This document shows positions 23,908-36,735 of a stretch of DNA of 64,000 bases, piece after piece (within the stretch, counting starts at the first letter, position 1; every line of letters starts with the position of its first letter). Both the position numbers and the translations under genes were made by a program. The stretch is from Gymnogyps californianus (lineage: Eukaryota > Chordata > Aves > Accipitriformes > Cathartidae): positions 36,063,001 through 36,127,000 of the forward strand of contig NC_059478.1 of assembly GCF_018139145.2 (NCBI RefSeq), written 5' to 3'. The notes under the pieces were generated by a model. That model did not search any database and was not told the origin of the DNA. It saw only the letters and a program-made list of their open reading frames with translations.

Positions 23908-25345
23908 ATTCACAGCCAGGGTGCGTGTACATTGATACCCAAAACTTGTAGGAAACAAAACCTTTACAAATTCAACAAGGTAGAATATTAGCATTAGAAA
24001 AGCTATGCCCTTTAGGCTGAAAATATGATGCAAATACTTCCCAGCATCTCATCTCTAATTTCTGGCATAATTATTCTGTGTTAGGAAAGACGCTAATTTG
24101 AATGTCCATTTAGAGCACTGATCAAATTGATGCCACTGTTGGAATTCAATTATCTTCTTAGGCTTTCAGCACTGCAACCTAAGGCAATGTGTGTGTCTAA
24201 CGCATCAACATTTGCTTATATGCTGAGATAATCAGAAGCAACAAGAAAGTGAATCCTTTTTTAAAAAAGGACTACCTTAAAATGGTTCTGTTTGCTGTAT
24301 ATATTTTCCCAGGGACATTTGAGAATCGTGCATCCCTCTGCCCCAGCTTCCCATCACCAAGACCAGTGTCTGCCTCCTTCATCAGGATAACGTCCAACGA
24401 GCCCGTGTCCCTCGGCTCTGCAGCTGAGCACGGTTTGGTGAGAGCCGCTGCAAGCCACAGCAACACCCAGCTTTGTACCTTCACAGCAGCGAGACGTGGA
24501 GTGGGATCGTGAGATGTTGAACATCATGAGAGACATAAAGATTAATCAAGATTAACCCCCACCTGTCAGTATAGAAGCTCACCCTAGGCCATCAGAAACA
24601 AACTAACTGGCAGGAAAGGCAAGGTTAAGAGAAAATCCTGCAGTGGGGACGGAGACTGCTGGCTGCGGCAGAGCAGCGGGAGTTTACATCCCCAGGCAGG
24701 GAGCGAGGTCGCTGCTCCAAACGGGATCCTGGAGGGGACGAGGAACCCAGCGTGGCAGAGGCTCCTGCAGAGCTGTTCACCCTGGCTGCTGCCTGAGCCT
24801 TGGGGAGAGGGGGCTGCCAGCCAAGGGGAGCACAGCCCAGCACCGCTCCTCCAAAGGCTGTGGGAAATCCGTCTGGCCCACGTATCCCTCAAGCACAGGG
24901 ATACAAAAGTACAAGTCTTGATTGTGCTTCTGATGGCAAATCTGAGTAGCGATGCCTGAAACCTTGTGCTTTGCATGCCAGTACTCCACTGCCGGTGAGA
25001 ACCCTGGCCGTAACGTTGCACCATGACCTGGTCTGTAACTCGGGAGCTCATACTCCACACTCCCTCAGTAAAACTGATACACAGAGGCACTCTCAAATCG
25101 GACTTGGAGGTATTAATTGTGTTCTGTAGTTCACACTTCCTTTATTTTCCAAAGATGTCAATCAGCCTTTCCATCTCAGCATAACTAATCTACCGGGAAC
25201 ACGTACACAGAGATTTTATGCACCCCTTAGACAAACTAAAATAAGTGTGTTGGTTTCCTTTTTTCTTTGAACCTGAAATTCTGAATTAAAACCAGAATAT
25301 TTTTATCTGGCCACAGAGCCTTCTGTATTTAAATTTACCTGTAAA
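23908..25345. other. Unique noncoding sequence with GC patch
   Basis: A GC-rich patch at about 24640-24860 underlies several long overlapping frames, including 170 codons on the minus strand at 24584-25096, which opens at a TTG. None has a domain or splice support. The flanks are AT-rich. Confidence 0.5.
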
Positions 25346-25441
25346 TTCTGGTATTTGTTTCTATGCCCAACATGAGACTTGCACATCCTTTCTTTCTGGT
25401 ATTTGTTTCTATACCCAACATAAGACTTGCACATCCTTTCT
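25346..25441. repeat. 48-bp tandem duplication
   Basis: A 48-bp unit beginning TTCTGGTATTTGTTTCTAT occurs at 25346-25393 and again at 25394-25441, with two G-to-A differences between copies. It is a recent local duplication. The following TTTCTTTTC extends the pyrimidine end. Confidence 0.93.
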
Positions 25442-25999
25442 TTCTTTTCTACTTAATTTTCCACCTAAAGAATTCTGGTTGTCTGCACAGATTTGCCTTA
25501 GTGGGAGGTCTTCAGCTGGCCATTGGCAATACTACCAGATGCTGAAATTTTGTAACTCTCATTTGAATGGTAATTGCACTAAATATCCTCAGCTTGCTTT
25601 TTATACATCAGTTGTTAAAAACACATTAATAATGCAAATAGAGTCCTAGTAAGGACCTGACCAAATGTACAGCCATCCCAAACACAGCAGAGCTTCCCAT
25701 GAACGTACCTAGTTCGAAAATAGTCACGCGTGTTTCAGAAAAAAGCAGACTTCTGAAGTAATCCTCTAAATAAATTCTTTGCTCGGAAAAAACATGAGCC
25801 TCCCATTGCTGCATGACTACTGGCGGCTCTACCAAATGTACTTCAGCTTATGGTAATGGGAAGAATTAGCAAGGTCAAGGATGCTGCCTGCCATGAAGAA
25901 ACTCTTTTGTTGAGTCACTAACAACTCTGGAAGCACGGATTAGGATACGAGGAGTAAAAAACAATATTGAGATAAGGTTGGAGGTTTTTCAGTGTCTTT
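25442..25999. other. Unique noncoding sequence
   Basis: No gene or repeat is visible in this AT-rich interval. Confidence 0.5.
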
Positions 26000-26470
26000 T
26001 TAGTGTTGCTTGGAGAGGCAGCTGCTGCTTATTATTGAGATACAAACTACAGTAACATTTTTAATTGTAAAATGGATAAAGACAATGAATTATAAATGCT
26101 TTTAAAGGAATATATTAATGAATGTAGTATATGAAATGAAATTTAATTAAAATTGTAAAGTCATAAGCCTTTAAGGATAAAGTGAATTAACTAAAAGGCT
26201 TTATAATGAATTAATATAATACATGAACTGGAATTGAAATAGATTTTAAAGGTATTTTAGATAGTTCTTGTATGGAAAAACAACAATGCATGTGACTAAC
26301 TTTTTAATTGGTTTTGATCACTGGGAAAGAATAGTGGCTGGCTTCATTTTATTTGAACATAACTTTTTATTTATGCATATTTATTCTTTTATTCTAATGC
26401 TAATAGAATAATAGAAATTAGGTAACTATGCAAACAACTTGATTAGATTAGGTAATCAAATTAATCTCCA
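26000..26470. promoter_or_regulatory. AT-rich block dense in TAAT motifs
   Basis: Roughly 470 bp is very AT-rich yet not simple-repeat. It contains many TAAT/ATTA cores (for example AATGAATTATAAATGC, TTTAATTAAAATTG, AATGAATTAATATAAT) and an inverted TTGATTA...TAATCAA pair at about 26439-26459. This may be a homeodomain-bound enhancer or a matrix-attachment type region. No frame is open for long. Confidence 0.3.
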
Positions 26471-26607
26471 ACAGTGTAAGTATGGCCCCTATAGCATACG
26501 GCATGCTAGAGTTTCTGTTTCCAGCTCTGCTGAAAACTTCTCAGTAACTAGAAGTGACCACCTCATAACCAGCAATTCTTAGCGAAGACCAATGCGCACG
26601 ATCTCAC

Positions 26608-26653
26608 TGCCTGCTCTCTGCCTTTACCTCTGCCTGCTCTCTGCCTTTACCTC
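26608..26653. repeat. Perfect 23-bp tandem duplication
   Basis: A pyrimidine-rich 23-bp unit beginning TGCCTGCTCTCTGCC is present at 26608-26630 and again, unchanged, at 26631-26653. Confidence 0.95.
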
Positions 26654-27740
26654 ATCTTCTACGTTTTACAATCCCTTGCATTAGAGACTGTGTTCTTCAG
26701 GGAGCCCAAAACAACTTTGGGAAGAGCTCACACAACATATCCCCAAAAGACCCACTCGGTTTTCCCATCCGTGCCTTGCCGACACCGAGAACAGGAGGAG
26801 TCTGCAGGAAACCGCCTGGCCTTACCCGCTCCTTCCAGAAGCTCGAATGCCCTACACATTATCCTGATTTTTCCATTCAGTTATCTTACAGCTATTATTA
26901 CAAGGATGTCATTTATCCTTTAATATTTGCAGTGTGAAAAGAAGGTGGGCAGTATCCGTTCCAATACAAATGGACACTACGCCTCAACTACTTCTCTCTC
27001 CTGGTGCCTGTGCCAGCCAAACTCAGAGGTCCAGGTCTCCCACTCAGGACTGCCAACACACCAAGACAGATTTTTTATTTTGTTTTGTTTAAGGCTAAAG
27101 GCTAAGTCCAAGAACTTTAAATCTTCCAGCTTATTATTAATATTTTTGCTCTATCTTAACTTTTGTTCTTAATCCATGTTTCTTCTTTCTTTTCAAGTAT
27201 GCAGATAAGAATAGCATGGTAACACAAAAAGTTATCAGGTACATTTGGATGCACTACTAAGCTAAGGTGAGATCACACTGATAAAAACACTCCTACGATC
27301 TCCTATCTAAAATGGATATGTCAGCTTTTACCCAATCTGTCATTAGAATGGGCTGATATAACTTGACCTAAAAAGTACTCACTTGATGGAAAATATTTTT
27401 GAAAGGAGATGACTCTTTAAACTACCAAAATATATACAGATACAGTGACCGAAGTTTCAATACAGATTTTGAAGTCAGTTTTAATTAACACTGGAAGAGT
27501 TCATCCTAGGTTTCCCGTGTCACATTTGAGTCTTCAGGTAAAGATGGATTTCTTTTCTAAAAGATGGGTTTTAGCTGAAAAAGAAATTGTGGACTGGATA
27601 TAAAAATCACACAGTCAGATTATGTGGCACATCAGATTAGATGATCATTAATGGTTTCTTCAAGGCTTAAAATCTATACATCAGTTCCATGTCAATAGTA
27701 TGTTGTACATTTCACGTGTGTCCACATTAGATGTCTAGTT
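26654..27740. other. Unique noncoding sequence
   Basis: No gene, RNA or mobile element is recognised. Two plus-strand frames of 77 and 81 codons at 26690-27172 lack domains. Confidence 0.5.
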
Positions 27741-28175
27741 TGGATCAGATGTGAATTCAAGAGGATCTCCTGGAGACAGCTCTTTATCATCTCTTGGTTT
27801 ACACCATGGAGAGGTCATGGAGCACCTGAACTGGTTGCTTCCAGAAGAAACCAAGCTGGGCAGGGTGCTTGAGGAAGGCATGCGCTGCACTCCGCCAGCT
27901 AATGGGCAAGAGCACATGGGACTGCACCACAGCCACCCAAAATACAGCAGCAGAAAGAAGTGTACTGTGGATAGCAGATCCTTTGGGCCAGCTGTTCTGC
28001 TCCCCAGCTCCTTCGCTATGTGCCCCAGAACTTGCTAAGGCAGCCATCGCCTTCAACAACCCTGGAGAGCCCTGAGAGCAGGACAGCAGTGGGATGGCAC
28101 GAGTTCTGAGAAATAGGCGTGGGCAGGAGAGCAGCACGGCCCCAGGAACGACAAGAAGAATGCAAGAGAGCATCC
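27741..28175. other. Unrecognised block with overlapping open frames
   Basis: This block of near-balanced composition stays open in three frames: 95 codons plus at 27751, 68 codons plus at 27869, and 124 codons minus at 27799-28173. The minus frame begins with a hydrophobic stretch (MLSCILLVVPGAVLL) that imitates a signal peptide. I recognise no protein family, and the openness in several frames at once suggests composition rather than selection. A degraded retroelement or an exon of a noncoding RNA are alternatives. Confidence 0.25.
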
Positions 28176-29657
28176 TAAAGTGCGCTAGAGAGCTACTGCA
28201 ACTAATTATTTCAGAAATCCAGCCTTAATGTTTGGCTGACATGTCAGTGATGAAAAATTCATTAACAAAGACTATAGCATCTGACAGCTCTGGCCAGATC
28301 TACCATGTTCTCTTATTCTAATATACGCTTTAGGAATAGAAAGTTGTCAGATACGTGGATGATCAGTCTTTGTTATACATTTTCATCTTCAGAAAATGTC
28401 TACATGTAAATATTTCAGAATCTGTTGTTCTTCTTAAATTATGCTGCACTACAAAGAAAGAAACACTTCATGTGGAGAGCCACAAGCCAATAGGAGTTGG
28501 GAGTCCTGAAATCTCCAGGGAGATTAGTCCTTAATGATCTTTAAGTGCAATTGCTGGAGACTAAAAACAATTTTAAAAGCCTTCTAAAGAGAAGCAATAA
28601 TCTAAATGAAGTGATATGCAGCCGTAGTAGAACAACCTAGATAAGAAAGGGTATTTTTGCTTAGCCGAGTAAAATTTTGGTTTCTAGAGAAAAAAACGAA
28701 ATGAGAGACGTAGAGAAAACTAGAAAACGGACATGTAAAGCTTTTAAAACTTCCCAGGGTACCAACCATAACCATGTGAACTCTGTGGATAATAAGGGGC
28801 AAAAAAATGATGTCTCTTGACATTTCGTTTGAAAGATGAGGTCTTCCAAACAGAGGCCAACAGCAGTAACTACAGAACCACAACCACAGATTTTAATCTA
28901 CAGGTAATTTGGTATTTCCTTCAACAAGAGGGAAAGAAAATTTACCGCATTGAGATGATTATGGTCAACCTCAGCAGGGTGGCAGCGGTGCTCCTCACGG
29001 GACATGAGGGAAGAGTGGCAGCTGGATGCGGTGGTGGCTCTTGGAGAGGACGCCTTTGGGTGCCTTTCTCACATCACCCTCCCAACCTGAGACCACTGAG
29101 CAGCCCCCAGGACTGCAACAGCCAGACACTGAAATACCCAGCGCTAGGAGGGGAACATTTGACAGAGATCCTTCACAGGAGAAAAATATTTTGGTTGGTT
29201 TCAGTTTTATCTTCAAGTGTATGTATTTCTCATTTAAACATCCCTCAATAAATAAATGAATTGAAAAGAATCCGGAATAAGGCATCAGCTGCAGTCTAAA
29301 AATACTGCTACAATACGTAAATACACCTAAGCTCCAGGAAAATGCCCAGGTTGATTTCTGTGAAGGCAATAGTCCAAACTCCTCATTGATCTTAAGCACG
29401 TACCAGAAGTGGCTTAGCGGTTGCAGTGATCAGATAGATGATGAGTTCAGATTTTCACGTCCTGAGTCAATCAACAGCAGCAGCAGGTACCACGGCACTG
29501 TGTGAACACTGGGTCAACGCCACCACACAGCCATGTGATCACCAGCTCACTCGTACGTACCCTTTTCTTCTGTTTTTGTGTCTCTTGGGCATTTCTCATT
29601 CTACTTCACTTAACCATATCTGTTGATTTTCCAGCTCAAGCTTAGACATAGAATATA
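28176..29657. other. Unique noncoding sequence
   Basis: No recognisable gene. A moderately GC-rich patch at about 28975-29130 explains overlapping frames of 134 codons minus and 144 codons plus. Neither has a domain. Confidence 0.45.
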
Positions 29658-29659
29658 TT

Positions 29660-29691
29660 GTGGTTTTTTGGTTGTGGTTGGGGTTTTTTTG
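29660..29691. repeat. G/T-rich low-complexity tract
   Basis: The plus strand reads TGTGGTTTTTTGGTTGTGG and continues as GTTGGGG then seven T. It is low-complexity DNA with several GG runs, of the sort seen again at 55.2 and 62.0 kb. Confidence 0.7.
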
Positions 29692-29949
29692 CCATTTTAA
29701 TCACTTTTTCTTTCGCTAATTGAAAATGTATATACTGCAAATGTCTCTGAAACCAGTCATATTTCTTATTGTTGGAGCAGGCTCCAACTGCAGTTAGTGC
29801 ACTTGAAAGCTCTGGAATATTAAGGAAAACACCCCAGTCTGAGTTAATGATCTATTATCATCCATGGGTAGCCACTGTCAAAGATTATTCCAACACAGAA
29901 AAAATCTATTTTTGCCTTCCAGTAAATTCACGTAGTGCAACTTAGTTAT

Positions 29950-30395
29950 CATGGAATCATCATAGAATCACAGAACGGTTTGGGTTGGAAGGGACCTTCA
30001 AGATCACCTGGTTCCAACCCCCCTGCCATGGGCAGGGACACCTTCCACTACACCAGGTTGCTCAAAGCGCCGTCCAACCCGGCCTTGAACACTGCCAGGG
30101 ACGGGGCATCCACAGCCTCTCTGGGCAACCTGTGCCAGTGCCTCACCACCCTCACGGTGAAGAACTTCTTCCTTACAGCCAATCTAAACCTCCCCTCTTT
30201 CCGTTTAAAGCCATTAGCCCTTGTCCTGTCACTACCTGCCCTTGTACAAAGTCCCTCTCCGGCTTTCCTGTAGGCCCCTTTAGGTACTGGAAGGCTGCTG
30301 TAAGGTCTCCCCGGAGCCGTCTCTTCTCCAGGCTGAACAACCCCAACTCCCTCAGCCTGTCTTCATAGGAGAGGTGCTCCAGCCCTCTGATCATC
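29950..30395 (-). mobile_element. CR1 LINE, best-preserved 3' end
   Basis: About 445 bp matches the antisense of a CR1 3' end throughout. From low to high coordinate come the terminal repeats (ATCATAGAATCACAGAACGG), GGGTTGGAAGGGACCTTCAA, CCCCCCTGCCATGGGCAGGG, GGGCAACCTGTGCCAGTGCC, and the AGGCTGAACAACCCC pol segment. On the minus strand the frame at 30173-30397 retains pol residues [20 protein letters not shown] then [17 protein letters not shown]. The fragment is 5'-truncated at about 30395. The pol frame shifts downstream, so it is dead. This element is the clearest lineage marker in the window. Confidence 0.97.
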
Positions 30396-32570
30396 AAAGC
30401 AATACAAATCAGATGGGCACTTCACATATCAGACAGAGCTGCCTCTTGGAGATGTGCATAGGCTTACGAGGTTCACAGCATCAGGGATCCTCTGTTTGCA
30501 GAGGGGCACAGCAGCCAGGGAGCTTTTACTCGATGCTGTCTTCGCTGAGCTGTGCAGCTTCCAACCGTATTTACTTAAGATTTTGGCAAAGGCGCTATCC
30601 TTGTCCTTAACAAGCTTAGCTAAGCTTTTACAAGCCCATGGCAGGTTCTGCTTGTCTCACATAATCTGATGGGATGAAGTACTTCTGCCTGTACTGGAAA
30701 ATAATTGCTTGCCTATCTTCTACGGTGCTTTTAAACCTTCTCCCCTATGGTTGAAACAGCTTCTTCGGTTTGCCGGTCTAAATTCTGCAAGATAAATGGG
30801 ATCTCTGTTCTCCCTCCTGCTTCCCAAGCTGATAAACAGGACATTATGTTATGCTATACAGACTGTATGTAAACAGCTGAAAACAATATAAAAGACAATT
30901 TCACTATGACTTGATCTTAAATTTAGAAGGGAAGAAGTTGCAATGCTTTTCTTCTCTGCAATAGCAAAGCAAAATAAAGTTATTCTGAAATGACCAGAAG
31001 TGCTTTTCTGGCTGTAAAAATATGCATCACATGTGAAAATGGCAATTCCATTAACACAAAAGAAAGAAAGATGAAGAGCAAAGTACCGTCCCTACAAAAG
31101 GTACAATGGCAGTAATTTCCATGAGCGAGTTAGCTGCACAGGCAGCCTGGAGCAGGCAGCAGGTACACGAAGCACGGGGCTCGCTTCTCTTCCTGGCGTT
31201 GACAGGGAAATTTTCATGCACTGATGCATTTACCTTTTAAGTCAATGGGACTTGTTGAAAATGGTATTCTTCGCTTCTGTGTGCTTCTGCTTGCCTTTCA
31301 GTCCTGGGTTAAACCTACCTACTTGGATTGCAAGCAACTTTAATCACTGAAGAGCGGATTATGATACCTTTGTACTGGGTGACATCTTCCCCATCTTCTG
31401 AGACAGACCCCAAAGCAGAAGATGGTGCAAGCTCCCACGAGCGGGGCCAGGGTTCTCCCTGCTGAAGTCCAGCCCTCTGATCATCAGCCTGCCAAAGCCA
31501 CACTCCTACCCTCATCTGCATTCGGTACTCGAGGCTTGCACCTAGTGAAAATATTTCCAAAGTTCAGCACATCTCCGCACACTGCCTAACTGTCTTGAGA
31601 AATGATAATAAACATCTAAAACCCCCAGTGACAATGGATATGCTATTTTTGCAATAACCCTCTGAATAACACTTCTCAGCCTTCATTATGGACCAAACAG
31701 TGCTTCAAAATGACACTGGAATACAAAAAGTCTGTTGGTTTTGCTAATGGACTTACATTGTTTTTACACTAATATAAACAAGATGAGATTCAGGCTTTAT
31801 CAGGATTTCCTGACAAATATATTTATCCCTATTGAAAAGAAAGCTCCTCTTCTTGTGAAAAAGGCACTCAAATGAAACCATGGTTACAGAAGTTGTCTTG
31901 TATGTTAAATAATGTAATACTGCATCATTTTAAGTCTCTAATCTCATTAGGATCAAACTGTAGCAAAGGATTAAAATAGAGATTAGAAACAGTGCAGAAG
32001 GATACCCTGTCCCTCTGCACGTATAAAGCAGAAAGATTTTACCCTATAATGATAAGGTTATGGAATGGGTTTTACTTTACTAATTATTTTTTACTATATG
32101 AGCCTTAACAATCTCAACGTCCTTTTGAAATTTCAGATTTCAAGGCAAAGAGTTGGAAATGACCTGTACGTCTGCCACCTTCTCTCTGTACCGTCATATG
32201 AAGAAAGGATGGGAAGAAAAAGTTAGTTCTGAGTACTATTGCCTCGTCCTGCCTCCTTTTCTCTCTCAAAGTTTGCTATCATCTCAGGTTTAACTGGAAT
32301 GAAAAAGAACTATGAAAACCAGAAAATAAAAATAGGGGGGGGAAATAAAATAAAGTAGGCTTTTTTAGTGGTACGGGTGTCAGAAGTGTCTTGCAGACTC
32401 CGGCCATCTGCACTCACAGTGTAGCTGGGGCTGTCGTTTGCCGCATTTCGTGATACTAGTTGGGTAAGAAGGTAAAAAAGTTCAAGCTTTAAACTAAGGT
32501 TAGCTGATAGGATGTATAGGTAAATCCGAGCATTTCAACTCCAGCAGAAAGAAGAAGCTGTTGCCTTTTC
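30396..32570. other. Unique noncoding sequence
   Basis: No gene is recognised. A perfect 16-bp palindrome at 30612-30627 is listed separately. A G8 run is at about 32335-32342. Near 31240 an AAGTCAATGGGA word matches a very common piece of old amniote repeats, but too little is left for a call. Confidence 0.5.
30612..30627. repeat. Perfect 16-bp palindrome
   Basis: AAGCTTAGCTAAGCTT is exactly self-complementary, built from two AAGCTT hexamers around AGCT-type symmetry. A match this short can be chance. Confidence 0.85.
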
Positions 32571-32770
32571 CACAGAGCTCAGCAGTCTGCACCCGCCCCA
32601 ACAGTGGAAGTTTATTACATTTGGATGCAAAACACAATTACCCTCTAACTTAGCCTCTAATCTTTATGAGGTAAGCCTACGTACTGCTGCTTGCCTGGGA
32701 ACATTTAATGAGAGATTTGCATCATTTAGAGTCAGTTTTAATAAACTTTTTATTTACAGTTGTCTAGTTA
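32571..32770. promoter_or_regulatory. Candidate conserved regulatory element
   Basis: Complex non-repetitive sequence has homeodomain-like words (GGATGCAAAACACAATTACC, AGAGATTTGCATCATTTAG) including an octamer-like ATTTGCAT at about 32714. No frame is coding. Texture-based call. Confidence 0.3.
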
Positions 32771-35499
32771 GGAATAGGAGTTACTCCAGTTAATTCTTTG
32801 CTTACAGCAGCCCTCCAGAACTGGAGGCACCTACGGCTGTGCTGTGAGACCGAGACATGCTCCGGCTCATGAAAGAGTTAAAAAAATGGGGTAAAGGAGG
32901 CTGTGCACAACCCTCACACCCGCTCTTCCAGAGCCACCCTCCCAGGAGCGACGCCGAGCCGCTGCTCAAAGGACCGGGAGAAGGAGGGCAGGTGGAGCAC
33001 GCACACCCAGGGACGGACACAGTCTGCTTTTACCCTGCTTCCCGTTGTGTTCAAAGCACAAACAGGAATCTTAACGATCTTTGTGGTTTCTTTTAGATGA
33101 GCTGGAACATATGAAGATGTAACAGATGAGTAAGAGAAAACAGGTATAGGAACAGATCAGCTAAAAGGCATCCTTGAGTTAAAGTAACAGATTACGTGGT
33201 TTCCTAAGATAATCATGTCCTTCTTGGTGATTCATTAAACTGAGATGAGAATTTTCAACCAAATTCACAATCACCATTATGCAGAAAGTTCATCAAAGTA
33301 AAGAAGGAACTTAGTTTCAGAATATATAAAATGTTGACATTTCCTGAAAAATATAAAGAAAGACTCTGAAGTTCATCATGCTGAAATATTTTAACTGGAT
33401 GTCGAGCCTCAGTGCCTGTGCTTTGAGACTTCTGGTTTTCCACTCCATCCATTAACCCTAGAAAACGGACAGGAGACTCTCCAAAGTACTTTTCACCTAA
33501 GCAGTGACAGGAAAGAAGAAAACCACCAATTATTTCATTATGAATCTCATTACAATAATTTCAATATCTATCAGTCATAAGAGGTATCTCTTACCTCTTA
33601 GCACTTACTGTCTAAGAGCCACGTACTGACCCTGCCTGCGCATTAGGGACAATACGCTGCATTTAAAGGGCTTTGGCAGAAATCCCATCATTTTAGGTGA
33701 CCTGATCTTAATTTCTTTGTCATCTGAAAGGATTAATTTCTGTTAAAGATTTTGCATTACTTGTATTTCTTACAATAGATAGCTATTATTTTATCTGTCT
33801 GGGTATAGACGTGTATGTATATATATGAACACAGACAAGAGTTTATTCTGTCAGCAAGTAATCCCTCTCATGATCTGCTTCCCTGTGATATAAGGTGGTA
33901 TCTGCTAAAAAAGAAGTATGAGATGGTTTCACCTCCCTGCTGAAGAGCTGTGTAACTGAAGGATTACGATCTCAACGCAGCGGAGGCAGGTTTCAGAGCC
34001 ATCCTTCCCTTCTTTTTCCGAGGGATGTAATGGGAGGGAGGCCACGGCTGCTGCGGCTGCGGGACACGGGCCGGCCATGCCGGCAGGCGTGGGGCAGCTC
34101 GGTGGGGGCTGCTTCCCACAGCAGCGGTACCCCTGGGCACCCCCACTCTCAGCCCCCCCGGTACCCTCCAGCTCTTTGCCTCCCCCGATCGTTCCCTTTG
34201 AGCCTTTTCCCCTAAACTGACCCTCACAGGGGCTCCCAGTTTCTTTTTTTCTTCCCTGAGGTCCTGTTTCACCAATGATACCTGCAGGAAGTAAATCACC
34301 TGATAAACATAGGAAAAGGGGTGGATTTGCACTGATAAACATGCCGGGTTAGATTTATCTAGGAAAAAAGGTATTGTTACATTGCGCACACTCTCACAGC
34401 TGAATCTGCTGCTTGTACTCAGCACACAACGCACGCGATGAGGATTTGCTTAGTTTCAGCCATCAAGCCAAGACCCACGACAAAGCAGCTCGCCGTGAAG
34501 CTGAGACAGTCGTGACTGACCATCACACAGTTTACCAATAACCCTTCTTTCAGAAGGAAGCAAACCCAAACAGACGCCGTCCCGACGGAGGAGGAGAAGC
34601 CGTGCAGAGGAGCGGAGCTGTGTGGGGAGAGGGATGGGGACCCCCTCCGATGGAGCGCAGAGCAGAGCCCACCGCTGCCCACCAGCGCAGGACTCCCCTT
34701 CCCGTGCTACTGCCTCGAGACATCGCCTCTCTTGCCACAGTCCCACTATTTTCCTTCCATACAGGTACTGAAAATATATTTTTCCATTATTGATTCGAAA
34801 CCTCACATAGTTTGAAAATTATTACTCTTTTTTTATTATTACTAATAAAAATATTACAAAGTATTACTCGTAATTGGGTGTGAAATGCTTAATCTTTTGA
34901 GAGCAGGTGATGCAGCCATCCACCTTGTAACCTATACTCTCTTCCAGTGTACTTAATGCGAAAGCATCTTTGCTAGGTCCTCAGGCCCAGGTTAGTTCCC
35001 TGTGCATATCACAGCAAACCCGTCTAACATTGGGGAAGGGAAGATTGCACGCACGGTGACCATACTTCTCTGTGCTTTGGATGTTGCTTATCTCAGGTTA
35101 CAGGACCCTCTATTTAAACACATGTCTAATTTAGTTATATGCCTACATTCAGACAGCAAGAGTATTTCCACCAGCTCTGTACTCTAATGAAGAGGCCTGA
35201 TCCGTTTATCTAGTAAGGTAACAGAGCAGTGAAGACGCAGTAGTAGGGAGATCAGGAGGTCCACCCATGCCCTCCGGCTGCTGTGGGGACATCGCCTGTG
35301 ACCACTGAGATGGGAGGGGAAGGATGTCTCCCAGCAGCAGGGCAAGCCCACTGCTGAAGGATGCCAGACCCATCACTGAGAGACATACATGCTCAACGGC
35401 AACCAGTTAAACACCCTGAAAAAACAATCTAGATATTCCAGTGAAAGCCTGCGAACCTCATCGTGTGTATTACAGAAATACTTAAACACCAGCTTCTGA
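32771..35499. other. Unique noncoding sequence with GC patches
   Basis: GC-rich patches at about 32900-33010, 34020-34200 and 34560-34720 carry CpG and generate overlapping spurious frames up to 156 codons on the minus strand. A short TA/TG microsatellite (GTGTATGTATATATATG) is at about 33811. No gene is recognised. Sequence after about 35450 may already be CR1-derived. Confidence 0.45.
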
Positions 35500-36735
35500 A
35501 GGAAATCAAATACGAAAGTGCTGATTTGTCACCTGGCACTTAAGTTGGCCTCAGTATTGGGGGAATGGAAGGCAGAGGGTGCCATACCAATTTTTCAGAA
35601 CGGCTCCAGCAGCAATCACACAGACCATGACGCACGACTTCCATACCGGGCAAACAGGCGGACGCTGGTGAAGTACCGAATGAGGAGACCTACTGAAAAA
35701 TGGGCTTAATGGAGAAGAGATGGCATAGCTTTTCCTCGGGGCAGCGGCGTCTCAGAGGGCCATCACCCACCTCGCCGGAGCTGACACCGACACCCCCCCA
35801 ACGAAGAGAGAGGAGAGGAGGGGTGGGAAAGTGGTGGGTTTTCAGCAGGAAGGTTATCGGTGCAGCCACAGTGAGGTCTCTGCTGGGCAGGGCTCAACGT
35901 CTTCCCAGGCTGAAGAGTGGTACAGAAGGAGATGACAGAGTTCATTGGCGATGCACAACTATGTGGAGCAACGTAAAGGCAATCCAGCTGCGAGGAGCTC
36001 CAGCCCAGCCTCACAGTACGGAGCACTGCCGCAACGGCAGGAAGAAACTGCCGTTATGGATAAGCGCAAGGTAACGCCGAGTTGGGCAAGCCAGCCCTAA
36101 CGACACACACAAAGCGAAAGGTCACTAAATCAGATAGTGGCGCTCAGAAAACTTCCCCGGACGATGGAGTTTTTATGGGTGCTTTTCAACATCGGCTTCG
36201 TGCTCAGGAGGGGAGAAGGGAAGCGGAGGTTCAGGCAGGAATTATACAGACAGGCACCGATGACAATGGAAAATGTCATTATGCCAATAAAACTCCACGG
36301 GAGAGCCACAGTTTGCATATCTGGCATCCTATCTCAAAAAGGATTTAGAAGATCTAGAAAAGGTATGAAAAATGCGACAAGAATGGTTAACTAATTCGAA
36401 GAGGTTCTGTTCAAAGGAAGATAAAATAAAGCACTATTCAATTTGGGAAAGAGAGGACGGCATAGCAGACGTATAGAAAATCATGTATGGCAGCAAAAGC
36501 GCAAAATGGCAAACAATTATTTGTTGTTTCTCAAAATGCAAGAACAAAGGGTTGTCAGAAAAGAACTAGACAGTAGGTGCAAAACAAAGAAAAGAAAGTA
36601 TTTTTCATGTAGTGTATAATTAAACTGTGGAACTCATTACCACAGGATGCTGTGGGAGCCAAACACGTAAATGGATTTGAAAAGCAATTAGACAAATTAA
36701 TGGAAGAAAAGTCCATCAAAGCCTATTAAGCACAA
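35500..36735 (+). mobile_element. Long, ancient CR1/L3-type LINE copy
   Basis: Two ends are recognisable in sense order. At 35518-35690 a plus-strand frame reads ...SVLGEWKAEGAIPIFQNGSS, which parallels the conserved W..A.V.PIFKKG segment of CR1 reverse transcriptase just before the DPGNYRPVSLTS motif (here degraded to SNHTDHDARLP). At 36320-36735 the nucleotide sequence follows a CR1 3' end: AGGTATGAAAAATGCGACAAGAATGG, TTTGGGAAAGAGAGGACG, AATTAAACTGTGGAACTCAT, TACCACAGGATGCTGTGG, and AAAAGTCCATCAAAGCCTATTAAGCAC. The middle (35700-36070) contains a GC-rich stretch and is not clearly alignable, so an internal deletion or insertion is likely. Total span about 1.2 kb, very old and inactive. Confidence 0.7.

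Noticed and set aside
24584..25096. 170-codon open frame on the minus strand.
   Set aside because: It opens at TTG, overlaps a GC-rich patch that is also open in other frames, and matches no family I know.
27799..28173. 124-codon minus-strand frame with a signal-peptide-like start.
   Set aside because: Two plus-strand frames are open over the same bases, so composition explains it. No homology is recognised.
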